From Candidatus Methylomirabilota bacterium (GTDB lineage Bacteria; Methylomirabilota; Methylomirabilia; Methylomirabilales; 2-02-FULL-66-22): a stretch of DNA of 50,699 bases. The stretch spans positions 1-50,699 of the forward strand of contig JAPLLC010000117.1 of the NCBI GenBank assembly GCA_026387775.1. Direction: 5' to 3'. Of this stretch, positions 8,677-16,995 are shown piece by piece. The position numbers and the translations under genes are program-made. The notes below the pieces were generated by a model. That model ran no database searches and had not been told where the DNA came from. It saw only the letters and a list, made by a program, of their open reading frames with translations. Position 1 is the first letter of the stretch. Each line of letters begins with the position of its first letter.

Positions 8677-8863
8677 CGAGCGTTTCGCCTTCATCGGCCC
8701 CCTCGCGAAGCGCGCCGACCCGCCTCGCAACCCGGCGATTCCTCACGGGGGCGAGGTTCGGGCTTGACACGGGTGACGCCGGTGGGGGAGGCTACGACGC
8801 CGTGGGTGACGAGGCGGGCCGCCTGTCCAGGATCGGCATGGATCGAATCCGAGTGGGCGTGAC

Positions 8864-10033
8864 ATGGATATCTCAAGGATGATCTCCGACCTGGTTTCCA
8901 GCTATCCGATTTCCGGCAGGCGCTTCTCCGTCTCGTACCGTCTTTCGGGGGATGAGCAGGAGGCCCGCGCCAAGGCGCGCGATATCTGTCTAGAACAGAC
9001 GGTGGAGTTCCCGGACGCGCTGATCCCGGACGGGGTCATCCGGGATCAGATCCTGGGGCGCGTCGAACGGTTCGAGGCCGGGCCGGACGGCGGGTATGCG
9101 GCGAAAATCAGCTACGCGGTCGAGGTCGCAGGAGGCGAGCTGACGCAGCTCCTGAATACCGTCTTCGGCAACATCAGCATCAAGCCGGGCATCCGCGTGG
9201 AGGGCCTGGAATTGCCCGACGAGGCGCTGCGATCGTTCAAAGGCCCGCGCTTCGGACGGTCCGGGCTGCGAGAGCGCCTCCACGTCCCGCATCGCCCGCT
9301 GCTTTGCACCGCGCTGAAGCCCCTGGGGCTGTCGGCGCAGGGACTGGCAGAGTTGGCGTATCGATTCGCCCTGGGCGGCATCGACATCATCAAGGACGAT
9401 CACGGCCTGGCGGATCAGGGTTTCGCCGGCTTCCACGAGCGGGTGCGGCTATGCGCGGAGGCCGTCCTGCGGGCCAACCGGGAATCCGGCCAGCGCTCGA
9501 TCTACGTGCCCAACGTGACGGCGCCCGTGGACGCGATCCACTCCCGGGCGCGTTTCGCCAAGGAGCAGGGTGCGGGCGGCCTGTTGATCGCGCCGGGACT
9601 CGCGGGTCTCGACTCCATGCGCCGGCTGGCCGAGGATGATGGCATCGGGCTGCCGATCTTCTCGCATCCGGCCTTCCAGGGGACCTATGTCCTGGGCCGC
9701 GAGCACGGTATCTCCCATCAGGTGCTCTTCGGACAGCTCCCCCGCCTGGCCGGCGCCGACGCCACCATCTACCCCAACTTCGGCGGACGGTTCGCCTTCA
9801 CCCAAGCGGAGTGCCAGAGCATCGTGCGGGGGACGGAGATGGTCATGGGATCCATGAGGCCCATCTTCCCGAGCCCCGGTGGCGGGATGAGCCTGGACCG
9901 GGTTTCGGAGATGGTGGACGCCTACGGACAGGACGTCGTGCTGTTGATCGGCGGCGGCCTGATGACGCAGGGGTCGGATCTCGCCGAGAACTGCCGCCAT
10001 TTCCGCAAGCTCGTCGAGACCACAACCGGATAA
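8864..10033 (+). CDS. RuBisCO-like protein (form IV, non-carboxylating)
   Basis: A 389-residue protein with the RuBisCO large-subunit fold. The lysine equivalent to K175 is present in TALKPLGLS (Lys152). The magnesium-site motif reads IDIIKDDHGLADQ: the carbamylated-lysine position (Lys177) and Asp179 are kept, but the usual Glu of KDDE is His180. The loop-6 catalytic lysine is missing (MRPIFPSPGGGM), while the phosphate-binding GGG is kept (IGGGLMTQG). It therefore should not fix CO2. Known proteins with a KDDH-type motif include RuBisCO-like proteins of D-apionate catabolism, but others handle different sugar-acid phosphates, and no apionate genes are visible here. The stop TAA coincides with the start of a family B repeat. 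A start at Met6 is also possible. Confidence 0.9.
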   Translation: MDISRMISDLVSSYPISGRRFSVSYRLSGDEQEARAKARDICLEQTVEFPDALIPDGVIRDQILGRVERFEAGPDGGYAAKISYAVEVAGGELTQLLNTVFGNISIKPGIRVEGLELPDEALRSFKGPRFGRSGLRERLHVPHRPLLCTALKPLGLSAQGLAELAYRFALGGIDIIKDDHGLADQGFAGFHERVRLCAEAVLRANRESGQRSIYVPNVTAPVDAIHSRARFAKEQGAGGLLIAPGLAGLDSMRRLAEDDGIGLPIFSHPAFQGTYVLGREHGISHQVLFGQLPRLAGADATIYPNFGGRFAFTQAECQSIVRGTEMVMGSMRPIFPSPGGGMSLDRVSEMVDAYGQDVVLLIGGGLMTQGSDLAENCRHFRKLVETTTG

Positions 10034-10137
10034 GCCGTTGTCAAAGAATAACTTGACCCGAGAAATTCCGGGAACGGCATAAGGAGCCGTAACGAAATTC
10101 CAATGAATGGACAAGTTATTTCGTAACGGCTCCTAAG
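10031..10137 (+). repeat. Repeat family B, copy 1
   Basis: A 107-bp element from TAAGCCGTTGTC to GGCTCCTAAG. An internal perfect 16-bp inverted repeat (GGAGCCGTAACGAAAT at 10083-10098; complement at 10118-10133) forms a strong hairpin. The left end (CCGTTGTCAAAGAATAACTTG) can pair instead with the same right arm, so the two folds exclude each other. Its first three bases are the stop codon of the RuBisCO-like gene. Other copies are near 33.3 and 41.9 kb, all in the same orientation. Confidence 0.9.
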
Positions 10138-10152
10138 CAGGAGGAGGCATCG

Positions 10153-11235
10153 ATGGCCACAGCGCCGTTCGGAAACGACCCCGCCAAGATCGAGCGCTAC
10201 CAGGCGTTCTGGAGCCGGACCGACGTGGCGCGCCCGCTGGTGGGCTTCACGATGCGGGGCTGGTTCCCCCTCGATGAGTATGCCGCCACCCGCGCCTGGC
10301 CCGTCAACGAGTATCTGACCCCCGAGATGGTCGTGCCGGAGGCGTTCCTGAAGGACGAAGAGCAGCTCCTCCGTGAAGGCGAGGTCCTCGACGACGACAT
10401 CATCCGAGGCGACATGCCTGCCGCGGCGGCGATCCCCTGGCTGTCGGGCATGCTGGGGAGTCGGCTGCGCATCCTGCCGGGGAACGTCCTGGGAGAGGAT
10501 CGGTCGGCGAGCTGGGAAGAGATGGAGAGCCTCCGGCTCGACCGGGAGAACCCCTGGTTCAAGAAGTACGTCGAGTTCGCCGAGGCGCTTGTCACCCACT
10601 CGAGCGGCCGCTATCCGGTGAGCCACGGGGCCTTCGTGGGTCCGTGCGACATCCTGGGGGAGCTGCGCGGCCACACCCAGAGCATCCTGGACATCATGGA
10701 GGAGCCCGAGCGGGCCGGACAGGCGCTCTGGCGGGCCACCCGGATCTTCGACGAGGTCACCGGCGAGATCTGGAGGCATCTTCCCCGCTTCCACGGCGGC
10801 ACCTTCGACGGCATGTACCAGCTCTGGGCGCCGGGGCCGATCATCCGGATGCAGGAGGACGCCTCGGGCCTCTACTCGCCCGCGCTGTATCGTCAGTTTC
10901 TCCAGCCCCTCGACCGCTACCTGGCGAGCCGGTACGCCAACAGCTTCATCCACCTGCACTCCACCTCCATGTTCATCCTGGACGCCTTCCTGGAGATCGA
11001 GGAGCTGCGCTGCCTCGAAATCAACAACGACGCCATCGGGCCGCCGCTCGCCGAGATGCTCCCGTACTTTCAGATGGTCCAGAAGGCGAAGCGGTCGCTC
11101 CTGATCCGCGGATCGCTCGCGCCGGATGATGCGCGCCTCCTGATGGATTCGCTCGACCCGCGCGGGCTCTACCTGCTGGTGGTGGTGAAGGATCGGCGGG
11201 AGGCCGAGAGCCTGCGGCCGCTCTTGAGGATATAG
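10153..11235 (+). CDS. Uroporphyrinogen-decarboxylase (URO-D) superfamily protein
   Basis: A 360-residue barrel protein of the URO-D/MtaA superfamily, whose members include heme-pathway decarboxylases and corrinoid methyltransferases. Family-like segments include GPCDILGELRG (about 158-168) and the region after FIHLHSTSMFILDAFLEIEE (about 274-293). At that point MtaA-type methyltransferases keep a zinc-binding His-x-Cys pair; here it is His-Leu-His-Ser, so zinc ligation is unlikely to be standard. It is not HemE, since the N-terminal substrate-binding motif is absent. CAGGAGGAGG precedes the ATG. It follows the RuBisCO-like gene in the same direction with a family B repeat between them, suggesting but not proving a shared pathway. 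Confidence 0.75.
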   Translation: MATAPFGNDPAKIERYQAFWSRTDVARPLVGFTMRGWFPLDEYAATRAWPVNEYLTPEMVVPEAFLKDEEQLLREGEVLDDDIIRGDMPAAAAIPWLSGMLGSRLRILPGNVLGEDRSASWEEMESLRLDRENPWFKKYVEFAEALVTHSSGRYPVSHGAFVGPCDILGELRGHTQSILDIMEEPERAGQALWRATRIFDEVTGEIWRHLPRFHGGTFDGMYQLWAPGPIIRMQEDASGLYSPALYRQFLQPLDRYLASRYANSFIHLHSTSMFILDAFLEIEELRCLEINNDAIGPPLAEMLPYFQMVQKAKRSLLIRGSLAPDDARLLMDSLDPRGLYLLVVVKDRREAESLRPLLRI

Positions 11236-11281
11236 ACGAGGGTCCCGGGGCTGCGCAACGCACGCGAAAGGGAGCGCATGG

Positions 11282-13123
11282 CTACGCCATCTGACCCCGC
11301 ATCTCGGCGGCGTACTGGTCGGCGTTGAGGCCGACCAGGAGATGGAGAACCCGCTCCGGGAACCGCATGATGCCCTGGACGCCGGCCGAGCGGAGCGCCG
11401 CCTCGTCCACCGCGTGGTCGTCGGCCAGTAGCAGCCGGAGCCGGGTCTCGGCGCAGGCCTCGACCTTCCTGACGTTCTTCGCCCCACCCAGCGCCTTGAG
11501 AAAGTCACTGGCCTTGTGAGCGGCCTCGGGGTCGCGGAGCTTGGGCATGACCCCCTTCGCCGCGTACTCGACGGCCGGCTGAGCCTCCTCGCCGAGCTCC
11601 GCCTCCGGCCCCGCCGTCTTCAGGAACTCCTCCATGTCGGTCTTGAGCCCCTCGGCGCGGGTGCCGAAGATCGCCTGCATCCCGTTCCCCGCCACGATCA
11701 CGCCCGCCGCGCCCAGCGCCTTGAGCTTGGCCTGGTTCGCCTTGTGAACGTCGTGAAGCCCCATGCGCAGCCGGGTGATGCAGGCGTCCAGGCTCTTGAT
11801 GTTGCTCCTGCCGCCGAAGGCCAGGACCAGCTCTCTGGCCATACCCAGGGCCACCTCGGCTCGGGCGTCCACCCGGCTCAGCTCTTCCCGCTCTCGCCCC
11901 GGGGTCTTGAGGTCCAGCCGCAGGATGAACGTGCGGAAGACGCCGTAATAGATTCCGGCGTACAGCGGGCCGAGGACCAGGACCAGCCAGGGCCGGGTGT
12001 CCATGGCGTAGAACAGCGCATAGTCGATGAACCCGTGGGAGAAGGTGTAGCCCAGCTTTGCCCCCAAGAGGTAGAGCAGCGGAAAGGCGCAGCCGGCGAG
12101 GAAGGCGTGGATGCCGTAGAGAACCGGGGCGACGAACAGGAAAGAGAACTCGATCGGCTCGGTGATCCCGGTGAGAAAGGAGGTCAGCGCCGCCGAGACC
12201 ATGATACTGCCGACCCGCACCCGGTTTTCGGGCTTGGCGCAGTGCCACATGGCAATGGCGGCGGCCGGCAGACCGAACATCTTGAAGAGGAAGCCGCCCC
12301 CAAGGTTCCCGGCGGTGGGATCGCCGGCGAAGAAGCGGGTGAGCTCGCCGTGGACAACGGCGCCGCCGGGGGTGGTGAAGGAGCCGATCTCGAAGAAGAA
12401 GGGTACGTTCCAGACGTGGTGCAAGCCGAAGGGTAGCATGAGCCGCTCGACCACGCCGTACAGGAAGACCGCCAGGGCCGGGTTCCCCTTCGAGGCGAAG
12501 TCGGAGAAGACGTTGATCAGGCCCTGGACCGGGGGCCAGACGAGGCTCAGGATCCCGCCGAGGGCGATGGCGGCGAAGGCGGTGACGATGGGGACGAAGC
12601 GTTTCCCGGCGAAGAAGCCGAGATAGGACGGGAGCTTGATCTTGAAGTAGCGGTTGAAGAGGTTGGCTGCGATCAGACCGATGATGATGCCGCCGAAGAC
12701 GCCGGTGTCGATGGAGGGGATGCCCATCACAGGTTTGGGATCCAGCCCGAGATGGGTGGCCACCACGCCCATGGTGCCGAGCATGACGACATACCCGATC
12801 ACGGCCGCCAGCGCCGAGACGCCGTCGTTGTTGGCCACCCCCAGCGCCACGCCGATGGCGAAGATCAGGGGCAGGCCGGCGAAGATCGGCTCGCCCGAGC
12901 TCTTCATCGTCTGGAAGAGCAGGAGCAGGAGCGGCGACTCGATCCGGAGCGCCCCGCGCTCGACACCCGACAGGAGGGCGCCGCCGACCCCCAGCAGGAT
13001 CCCGGCGACGGGGAGCACCGAGACCGGCAGCATGAGGGACTTGCCGATCTTCTGGAGAAAGTCGAACGAGTTCTTGAGGCGCTCGCCGAGTGTCCACAAG
13101 AATCCCGAGGGCTGGTCTGTCAT
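11282..13123 (-). CDS. ptsG: PTS glucose-type EIICB with a second, tandem IIB domain
   Basis: A 613-residue sugar permease of the phosphotransferase system. Residues 15-400 are the membrane IIC domain, very like PtsG ([54 protein letters not shown]). A first IIB domain follows with phosphocysteine Cys448 in [12 protein letters not shown]. After a linker there is a second IIB-like domain with Cys557 in [13 protein letters not shown]. Standard PtsG has one IIB. GGAGGG lies 7 bp before the ATG at 13123, preferred over the GTG one codon upstream. It is co-directional with the EIIA-HPr-EI gene 27 bp before it. The substrate is most likely glucose, but N-acetylglucosamine cannot be excluded. Confidence 0.88.
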   Translation of the reverse strand: MTDQPSGFLWTLGERLKNSFDFLQKIGKSLMLPVSVLPVAGILLGVGGALLSGVERGALRIESPLLLLLFQTMKSSGEPIFAGLPLIFAIGVALGVANNDGVSALAAVIGYVVMLGTMGVVATHLGLDPKPVMGIPSIDTGVFGGIIIGLIAANLFNRYFKIKLPSYLGFFAGKRFVPIVTAFAAIALGGILSLVWPPVQGLINVFSDFASKGNPALAVFLYGVVERLMLPFGLHHVWNVPFFFEIGSFTTPGGAVVHGELTRFFAGDPTAGNLGGGFLFKMFGLPAAAIAMWHCAKPENRVRVGSIMVSAALTSFLTGITEPIEFSFLFVAPVLYGIHAFLAGCAFPLLYLLGAKLGYTFSHGFIDYALFYAMDTRPWLVLVLGPLYAGIYYGVFRTFILRLDLKTPGREREELSRVDARAEVALGMARELVLAFGGRSNIKSLDACITRLRMGLHDVHKANQAKLKALGAAGVIVAGNGMQAIFGTRAEGLKTDMEEFLKTAGPEAELGEEAQPAVEYAAKGVMPKLRDPEAAHKASDFLKALGGAKNVRKVEACAETRLRLLLADDHAVDEAALRSAGVQGIMRFPERVLHLLVGLNADQYAAEMRGQMA

Positions 13124-13149
13124 CACCGTTCCCTCCAGATCGGGATACC

Positions 13150-15735
13150 TTAAGATTGGGGAACCGACGCGTCATCCTCCAGCGGGTTTGGGCACAGCGC
13201 GCGCACGGCGGCGGCCGTGTCCTTCCGCAAAGCCTCCTGGGCGAGCCGTCGGCACTCCGCCAGGCGCAGCGCCCGGACCTCGGCTTTGATGCCGGGGATG
13301 GCGGGCACGCTGACGCTGAGCTCGTCCACGCCGAGGCCGATCAAGAGCGGGATCGCCTGGGGATCGCCGGCGATCCCGCCGCACACCCCGACCCACTTCT
13401 TTTGCTGGTGAGCCGCCTCCACCACGCCTGCGATCAGGCGGAGGACGGCGGGGTTGAGGCCGTCCACCTGCGGGGCCAGCTTGGGATGGCCGCGGTCCAT
13501 GGCCAGGGTGTATTGCGTGAGGTCGTTGGTGCCGATCGAGAAGAAGTCCGCTTCCCGGGCGAACTGTTCTGCCATGATGGCCGCCGCGGGAACCTCTACC
13601 ATGATGCCGACCGGGATCGGCGGGAGGCCCAGCTTCAACCGCTCCTCCTCTAGAAGCGCCCGCGCGCTCCGCCATTCGGTCAGGGTGGCGATCATCGGGA
13701 ACATGACCAGGACCTTGCCCTTCTCCGAGGCGCGCAGGATGGCGCGGACCTGCGTGCGCAGGATCTCGGGGCGGTCCAGGCCGATGCGGATGCCGCGCTC
13801 GCCGAGGAAGGGGTTGTCCTCTTTGGGGATCGGCAGGTACGGCAGAGGTTTGTCGCCCCCCACGTCCAGCGTGCGGATGATCAGGGGCCGCTCCGGACCC
13901 AGGGCGGCGGCAATCTCGCTGTAGATCTCGGCCTGTTCGTCCTCGCTGGGCGCGGCGGATCGTCCCATGAACAGGAACTCCGAGCGCAAGAGGCCGACCC
14001 CCTCGCCGCCGAGCCGGAGCGCCTGCTCTGCGTCGGCGAGGCCGCCGATGTTTGCCACCACCTCGACCCGTCGGCCGTCGCCGGTGATGGCCGGCTGCAC
14101 CGCCGTGGCCAGGTCCGCCTTCCGCCTCGCCACCTGCCGCTCCTGGAGCCGGCGGATGCGGGCCACCTCGTCGGGCGAGGGGTTGAGCCGCAGGGTGCCT
14201 TTCCCGCCGTCCAGGATCACCGGGGCGTCGTTTCCGAGATCCAGGGCCGCGGGGTCGATCCCGGCCACCGCCGGGATGTCCAGGGAGCGGGCCAGGATGG
14301 AGACGTGGGAGGAGGCGCCGCCCCGCGTCGTGCAGAACCCCAGGACCCGGGATCGATCCATCTCGGCGATGTCGGAGGGGGTCAGGTCCTCTGCCACCAG
14401 GATCGTCCGGGCGGGAAGCTCCGCCTGCTCGGCCTCCGCCCCGGTGAGCAGCCGCAGGACCCGCTCCCCGACGTCCCTGAGGTCGTTGGCGCGGGCCGCG
14501 AGCAGCTCGTTCTTCAGGGTGGCCAGGTGCTCGGCATGGGTGCGGTAGGCCCGCCGCCAGGCAAAGGGCGCACTCTTCCCCTTGTTGATGGCGCTCACGG
14601 CGATCTCTTGCAGGCCCGGGTCCCCCAGCAGCTCCTGGTGGGCGGCGAAGATGGCGGCCTTGCCGGGGTTGGCCTCGCCCTTGAGCCGCGCCTGGAGGGC
14701 TTCCAGTTGCAGCTTCGCCCGCTCGATGGCCTCGTCCAGCTTGCGGCGCTCCTGGTAGGGGTCTTCGGCGTCCTCCGCCACCTCGATCTCTTCGTGGCGC
14801 AACTGGAAGACGTTCCCTACGGCGAGGCCGGGCGAGGCCGCGACGCCCAGCAGGACGTCGGGGTCGGTCGAGCGCGACCGCGGCGCGGGAGCCGCCCCCG
14901 CGGACACCATCACGCTGGCCGGCGCCGGGGCCGCCACGGTCCCCTCGTCGCCCAGACCGCGCTCGAGCGCGGGAACGAGCGCGGCGACGGCGTCCTCGGC
15001 GTCGGGGCCCTGGGCCACCAGGTTCACCTTGTCGCCGTACGCCACCTCCAGGCCCATGATGGCGACCACGCTCTTGGCGTTGGCCTGATCGTCGCCCCGC
15101 CGCAGGCGGATGTCGGACTTGAACTTCTTGGCGAGGTTGGCCAGGACGGCCGCCGGCCGGGCGTGCAGGCCGGTCGCGTTCGGCACCAGGATGGCGTCCG
15201 AGGTGACCGTTCCGCCGGCCGCCGCTTCCGCCTCGACCTTCGCGCCGGTCAGGATCAGCTCCAGGATGACGTCGGCGCCCGCCGTCACGTCGCCCGAGCG
15301 GGCCGTCAGGGAGGTCAGCCGGTCCATGGTGGTGACCACGATCTGGGTGAGCAGGCTCTTGGCGTGGGTGGCGATGAAGTCGGCGTCGAACTCGATCAAG
15401 GGATCCCCGGCGGCGACCGTGTCGCCGGTCTTGGCCTTGACGACGAACCCCTGCCCCTTGAGCTGCACGGTGTCCAGGCCGATGTGCATCATCACCTCGA
15501 CGCCGCCAGACAGGCCGATCGTCACCGCATGGCCGGCGGAGTGAATCTGGATGATGCGACCGTCGCAGGGGGCGAGGAGACGCTGGCTGGTGGGGTCGAT
15601 CGAGACCCCGTCGCCCACCATCTTCTGGGCGAACACCGGGTCGGGAACCCGCTCGATTGGCATCAGATGGCCGGAGAGGGGGGCCTTCAGGAGGATCGTC
15701 TGGCTGCTCTCGTGCCGTCCGCTGTCTGCTGTCAT
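13150..15735 (-). CDS. EIIA(Glc)-HPr-Enzyme I fusion (PTS phosphoryl-transfer protein)
   Basis: One 861-residue polypeptide carries the whole soluble PTS cascade. EIIA-Glc spans about 15-160, with phospho-His84 in VMMHIGLD and supporting His69. HPr spans about 178-265, with His191 in [11 protein letters not shown]. Enzyme I covers about 295-850, with phospho-His477 in [10 protein letters not shown] and Cys785 in [10 protein letters not shown]. Phosphate would pass from PEP through these sites to the adjacent EIICB. Ala/Pro-rich linkers join the domains. The order matches multiphosphoryl-transfer proteins of N-acetylglucosamine systems in some proteobacteria. The ATG is preceded by AAGGGCG. 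It lies between a PfkB kinase and ptsG on the same strand, so a three-gene unit is likely. Confidence 0.93.
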   Translation of the reverse strand: MTADSGRHESSQTILLKAPLSGHLMPIERVPDPVFAQKMVGDGVSIDPTSQRLLAPCDGRIIQIHSAGHAVTIGLSGGVEVMMHIGLDTVQLKGQGFVVKAKTGDTVAAGDPLIEFDADFIATHAKSLLTQIVVTTMDRLTSLTARSGDVTAGADVILELILTGAKVEAEAAAGGTVTSDAILVPNATGLHARPAAVLANLAKKFKSDIRLRRGDDQANAKSVVAIMGLEVAYGDKVNLVAQGPDAEDAVAALVPALERGLGDEGTVAAPAPASVMVSAGAAPAPRSRSTDPDVLLGVAASPGLAVGNVFQLRHEEIEVAEDAEDPYQERRKLDEAIERAKLQLEALQARLKGEANPGKAAIFAAHQELLGDPGLQEIAVSAINKGKSAPFAWRRAYRTHAEHLATLKNELLAARANDLRDVGERVLRLLTGAEAEQAELPARTILVAEDLTPSDIAEMDRSRVLGFCTTRGGASSHVSILARSLDIPAVAGIDPAALDLGNDAPVILDGGKGTLRLNPSPDEVARIRRLQERQVARRKADLATAVQPAITGDGRRVEVVANIGGLADAEQALRLGGEGVGLLRSEFLFMGRSAAPSEDEQAEIYSEIAAALGPERPLIIRTLDVGGDKPLPYLPIPKEDNPFLGERGIRIGLDRPEILRTQVRAILRASEKGKVLVMFPMIATLTEWRSARALLEEERLKLGLPPIPVGIMVEVPAAAIMAEQFAREADFFSIGTNDLTQYTLAMDRGHPKLAPQVDGLNPAVLRLIAGVVEAAHQQKKWVGVCGGIAGDPQAIPLLIGLGVDELSVSVPAIPGIKAEVRALRLAECRRLAQEALRKDTAAAVRALCPNPLEDDASVPQS

Positions 15736-15786
15736 CGCCGTCGCCCTTCTGATGACCTCGCGGTTGAGAGGAGTCTGTCGATGCGA

Positions 15787-16668
15787 TCAGCCCTTGCGGC
15801 GCAATCTCTGGTAGAGCGCCTCGACCTCCGCCATCTCGCGGCGGAAGGGGCCCTCGGCCTCCAGTTTGAGGCTGGTGACGGCGGCGGCCCAGGCGACGGC
15901 CTCGGCCGGGGAGGCCGTCAGTCGCCGGGAGAGGTACGCCGACGTGCAGGTGTCTCCCCGCCCGCTGCGCCCCCGGACTTCCTGCGGGATGAAGGGCGCC
16001 TCGTCACAGACGCCGTCATGATAGACGAGGACGCCGCCGCTGTGGGTGAGGAGCACTTCCTTCGGGCCGTAGGCCGCGAGCCGTCGAGCGGCCTCGTACC
16101 GGTCGTCTTCGCCGGTCAAGAGCTTGGCCTCCACGGCGTCGGTCTTGAAGACGGTGACGAGGGGCAAGATCGCCTCCTTGCCCGGCCAGCCGTCGGACGT
16201 CAGGATCCCATCCTGGGCAATGCGCAGCCAGCCCTGGATGTCCAGGGCGAGGGTCGCGCCCGTGGCTGCGAGGTGCCGGACCACCTCCACGGGGACCTCA
16301 CCCCGGAGGGAGGCCCCGATGGCGTAGGCCCTGGCGTCGATCCCGGCGACCTCCTCCACCGTGAACGGTCCGGCCGAGCTGGTCAGGGCGACGGTCCGCT
16401 CGTCCAGGTTGGCCGTGGGATAGGTGAGGGTGAGGCAGGTCGAGGCGGGTGTGGCCGTCGCGAAAGCCGTCACGCCGAGCCGCTCCAGGGACTCCACGAC
16501 GCGCCAGTCTTCGCGGGCCAAGCGGGTGGCCACGGCGACCTTGAGGCCCATCCGCGCCGCAACGTTCGCCCCGTAATTGAAGGCGCCGCCGTCCACGACT
16601 CGGGTCAGGTGCGGATAGACGATGGTGTCCTTGGTGTAGTGGCCGATGAAGGCGATGTCGAACGGCAT
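15787..16668 (-). CDS. PfkB-family sugar kinase
   Basis: A 293-residue ribokinase-fold kinase. The N-terminus is FDIAFIGHYTKDTIVYPHLT, the first PfkB signature region is GGAFNYGANVAARMG (about 27-41), and the second, catalytic signature is RGRSGRGDTCTSAYLSRRL near residue 235, where the Asp is the general base. It is the first gene of the unit leading into the PTS genes (51 bp gap). Since PTS import already phosphorylates the sugar, this kinase may act on a different position or on a second substrate. The start at 16668 was chosen because AGGTGCAGG precedes it and the family sequence begins right there. The substrate is unknown. Confidence 0.82.
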   Translation of the reverse strand: MPFDIAFIGHYTKDTIVYPHLTRVVDGGAFNYGANVAARMGLKVAVATRLAREDWRVVESLERLGVTAFATATPASTCLTLTYPTANLDERTVALTSSAGPFTVEEVAGIDARAYAIGASLRGEVPVEVVRHLAATGATLALDIQGWLRIAQDGILTSDGWPGKEAILPLVTVFKTDAVEAKLLTGEDDRYEAARRLAAYGPKEVLLTHSGGVLVYHDGVCDEAPFIPQEVRGRSGRGDTCTSAYLSRRLTASPAEAVAWAAAVTSLKLEAEGPFRREMAEVEALYQRLRRKG

Positions 16669-16858
16669 GATCCTGCACCTCGTTGAGATGTGTTGTCCCG
16701 GGCCAGCGTCAATGGACGGACGCGCGTCAACGGTGACGAAACCCAGGCACTCGGGAAGAAGAATTGGAGTGTATTCTTGCACAGACCGATCTTGGTGTCA
16801 CGTGTCCAACGATAAACGGGGGGTTGGGAGCTTGTGCGGAAGCTGGTCGTCGTCGAGG

Positions 16859-16909
16859 CCGGAGGCGTTTCCTGCCGGGTGGGATTCCGCCGCCTCCGGT
16901 TTTGTTTTT
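16859..16909 (+). terminator. Orphan Rho-independent terminator upstream of pcrA
   Basis: CCGGAGGCG (16859-16867) pairs perfectly with CGCCTCCGG (16891-16899), followed by TTTTGTTTTT. No plus-strand gene precedes it: the upstream gene runs the other way. It could end a small RNA or a pcrA leader transcript. Confidence 0.65.
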
Positions 16910-16935
16910 GCGGCTCGGCTCACCTGGTCTATAAT
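16907..16935 (+). promoter_or_regulatory. Possible pcrA promoter
   Basis: A perfect TATAAT (16930-16935) lies 17 bp after a poor -35 (TTTGCG), about 60 bp before the pcrA start and directly downstream of the orphan terminator. The -10 alone carries the call. Confidence 0.4.
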
Positions 16936-16995
16936 CCCCCTGTGCACGACCGCGTTCAGGCCGCACTTCTACTTCCACTCTATCCCGGAAAGCCA

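Larger units (their letters stand above)
16669..16995. other. Gap between the divergent PTS unit and pcrA
   Basis: About 330 bp with no credible protein gene or tRNA. It contains an orphan intrinsic terminator (16859-16909) and a weak promoter (16907-16935) pointing toward pcrA. The part from 16690 to 16858 could encode a short untranslated RNA ending at that terminator, but I see no strong promoter for it. Confidence 0.45.

Noticed and set aside
10031-10114. A short minus-strand peptide (WNFVTAPYAV...VKLFFDNGL) encoded by repeat family B in two copies
   Set aside because: The third copy has an indel that breaks the frame, so the shared peptide reflects DNA identity only.
10153-11235. HemE (heme-pathway uroporphyrinogen decarboxylase)
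   Set aside because: The N-terminal HemE substrate motif is missing and the overall pattern is of the divergent superfamily.
14305-16686. A 793-codon plus-strand open frame opposite the PTS fusion and PfkB genes
   Set aside because: It spans two real antisense genes, has the biased composition of a shadow frame and shows no domain.
16690-16860. A possible tRNA or riboswitch between the PfkB and pcrA genes
   Set aside because: No cloverleaf, CCA end or known riboswitch core could be found by eye; only the terminator stands out.
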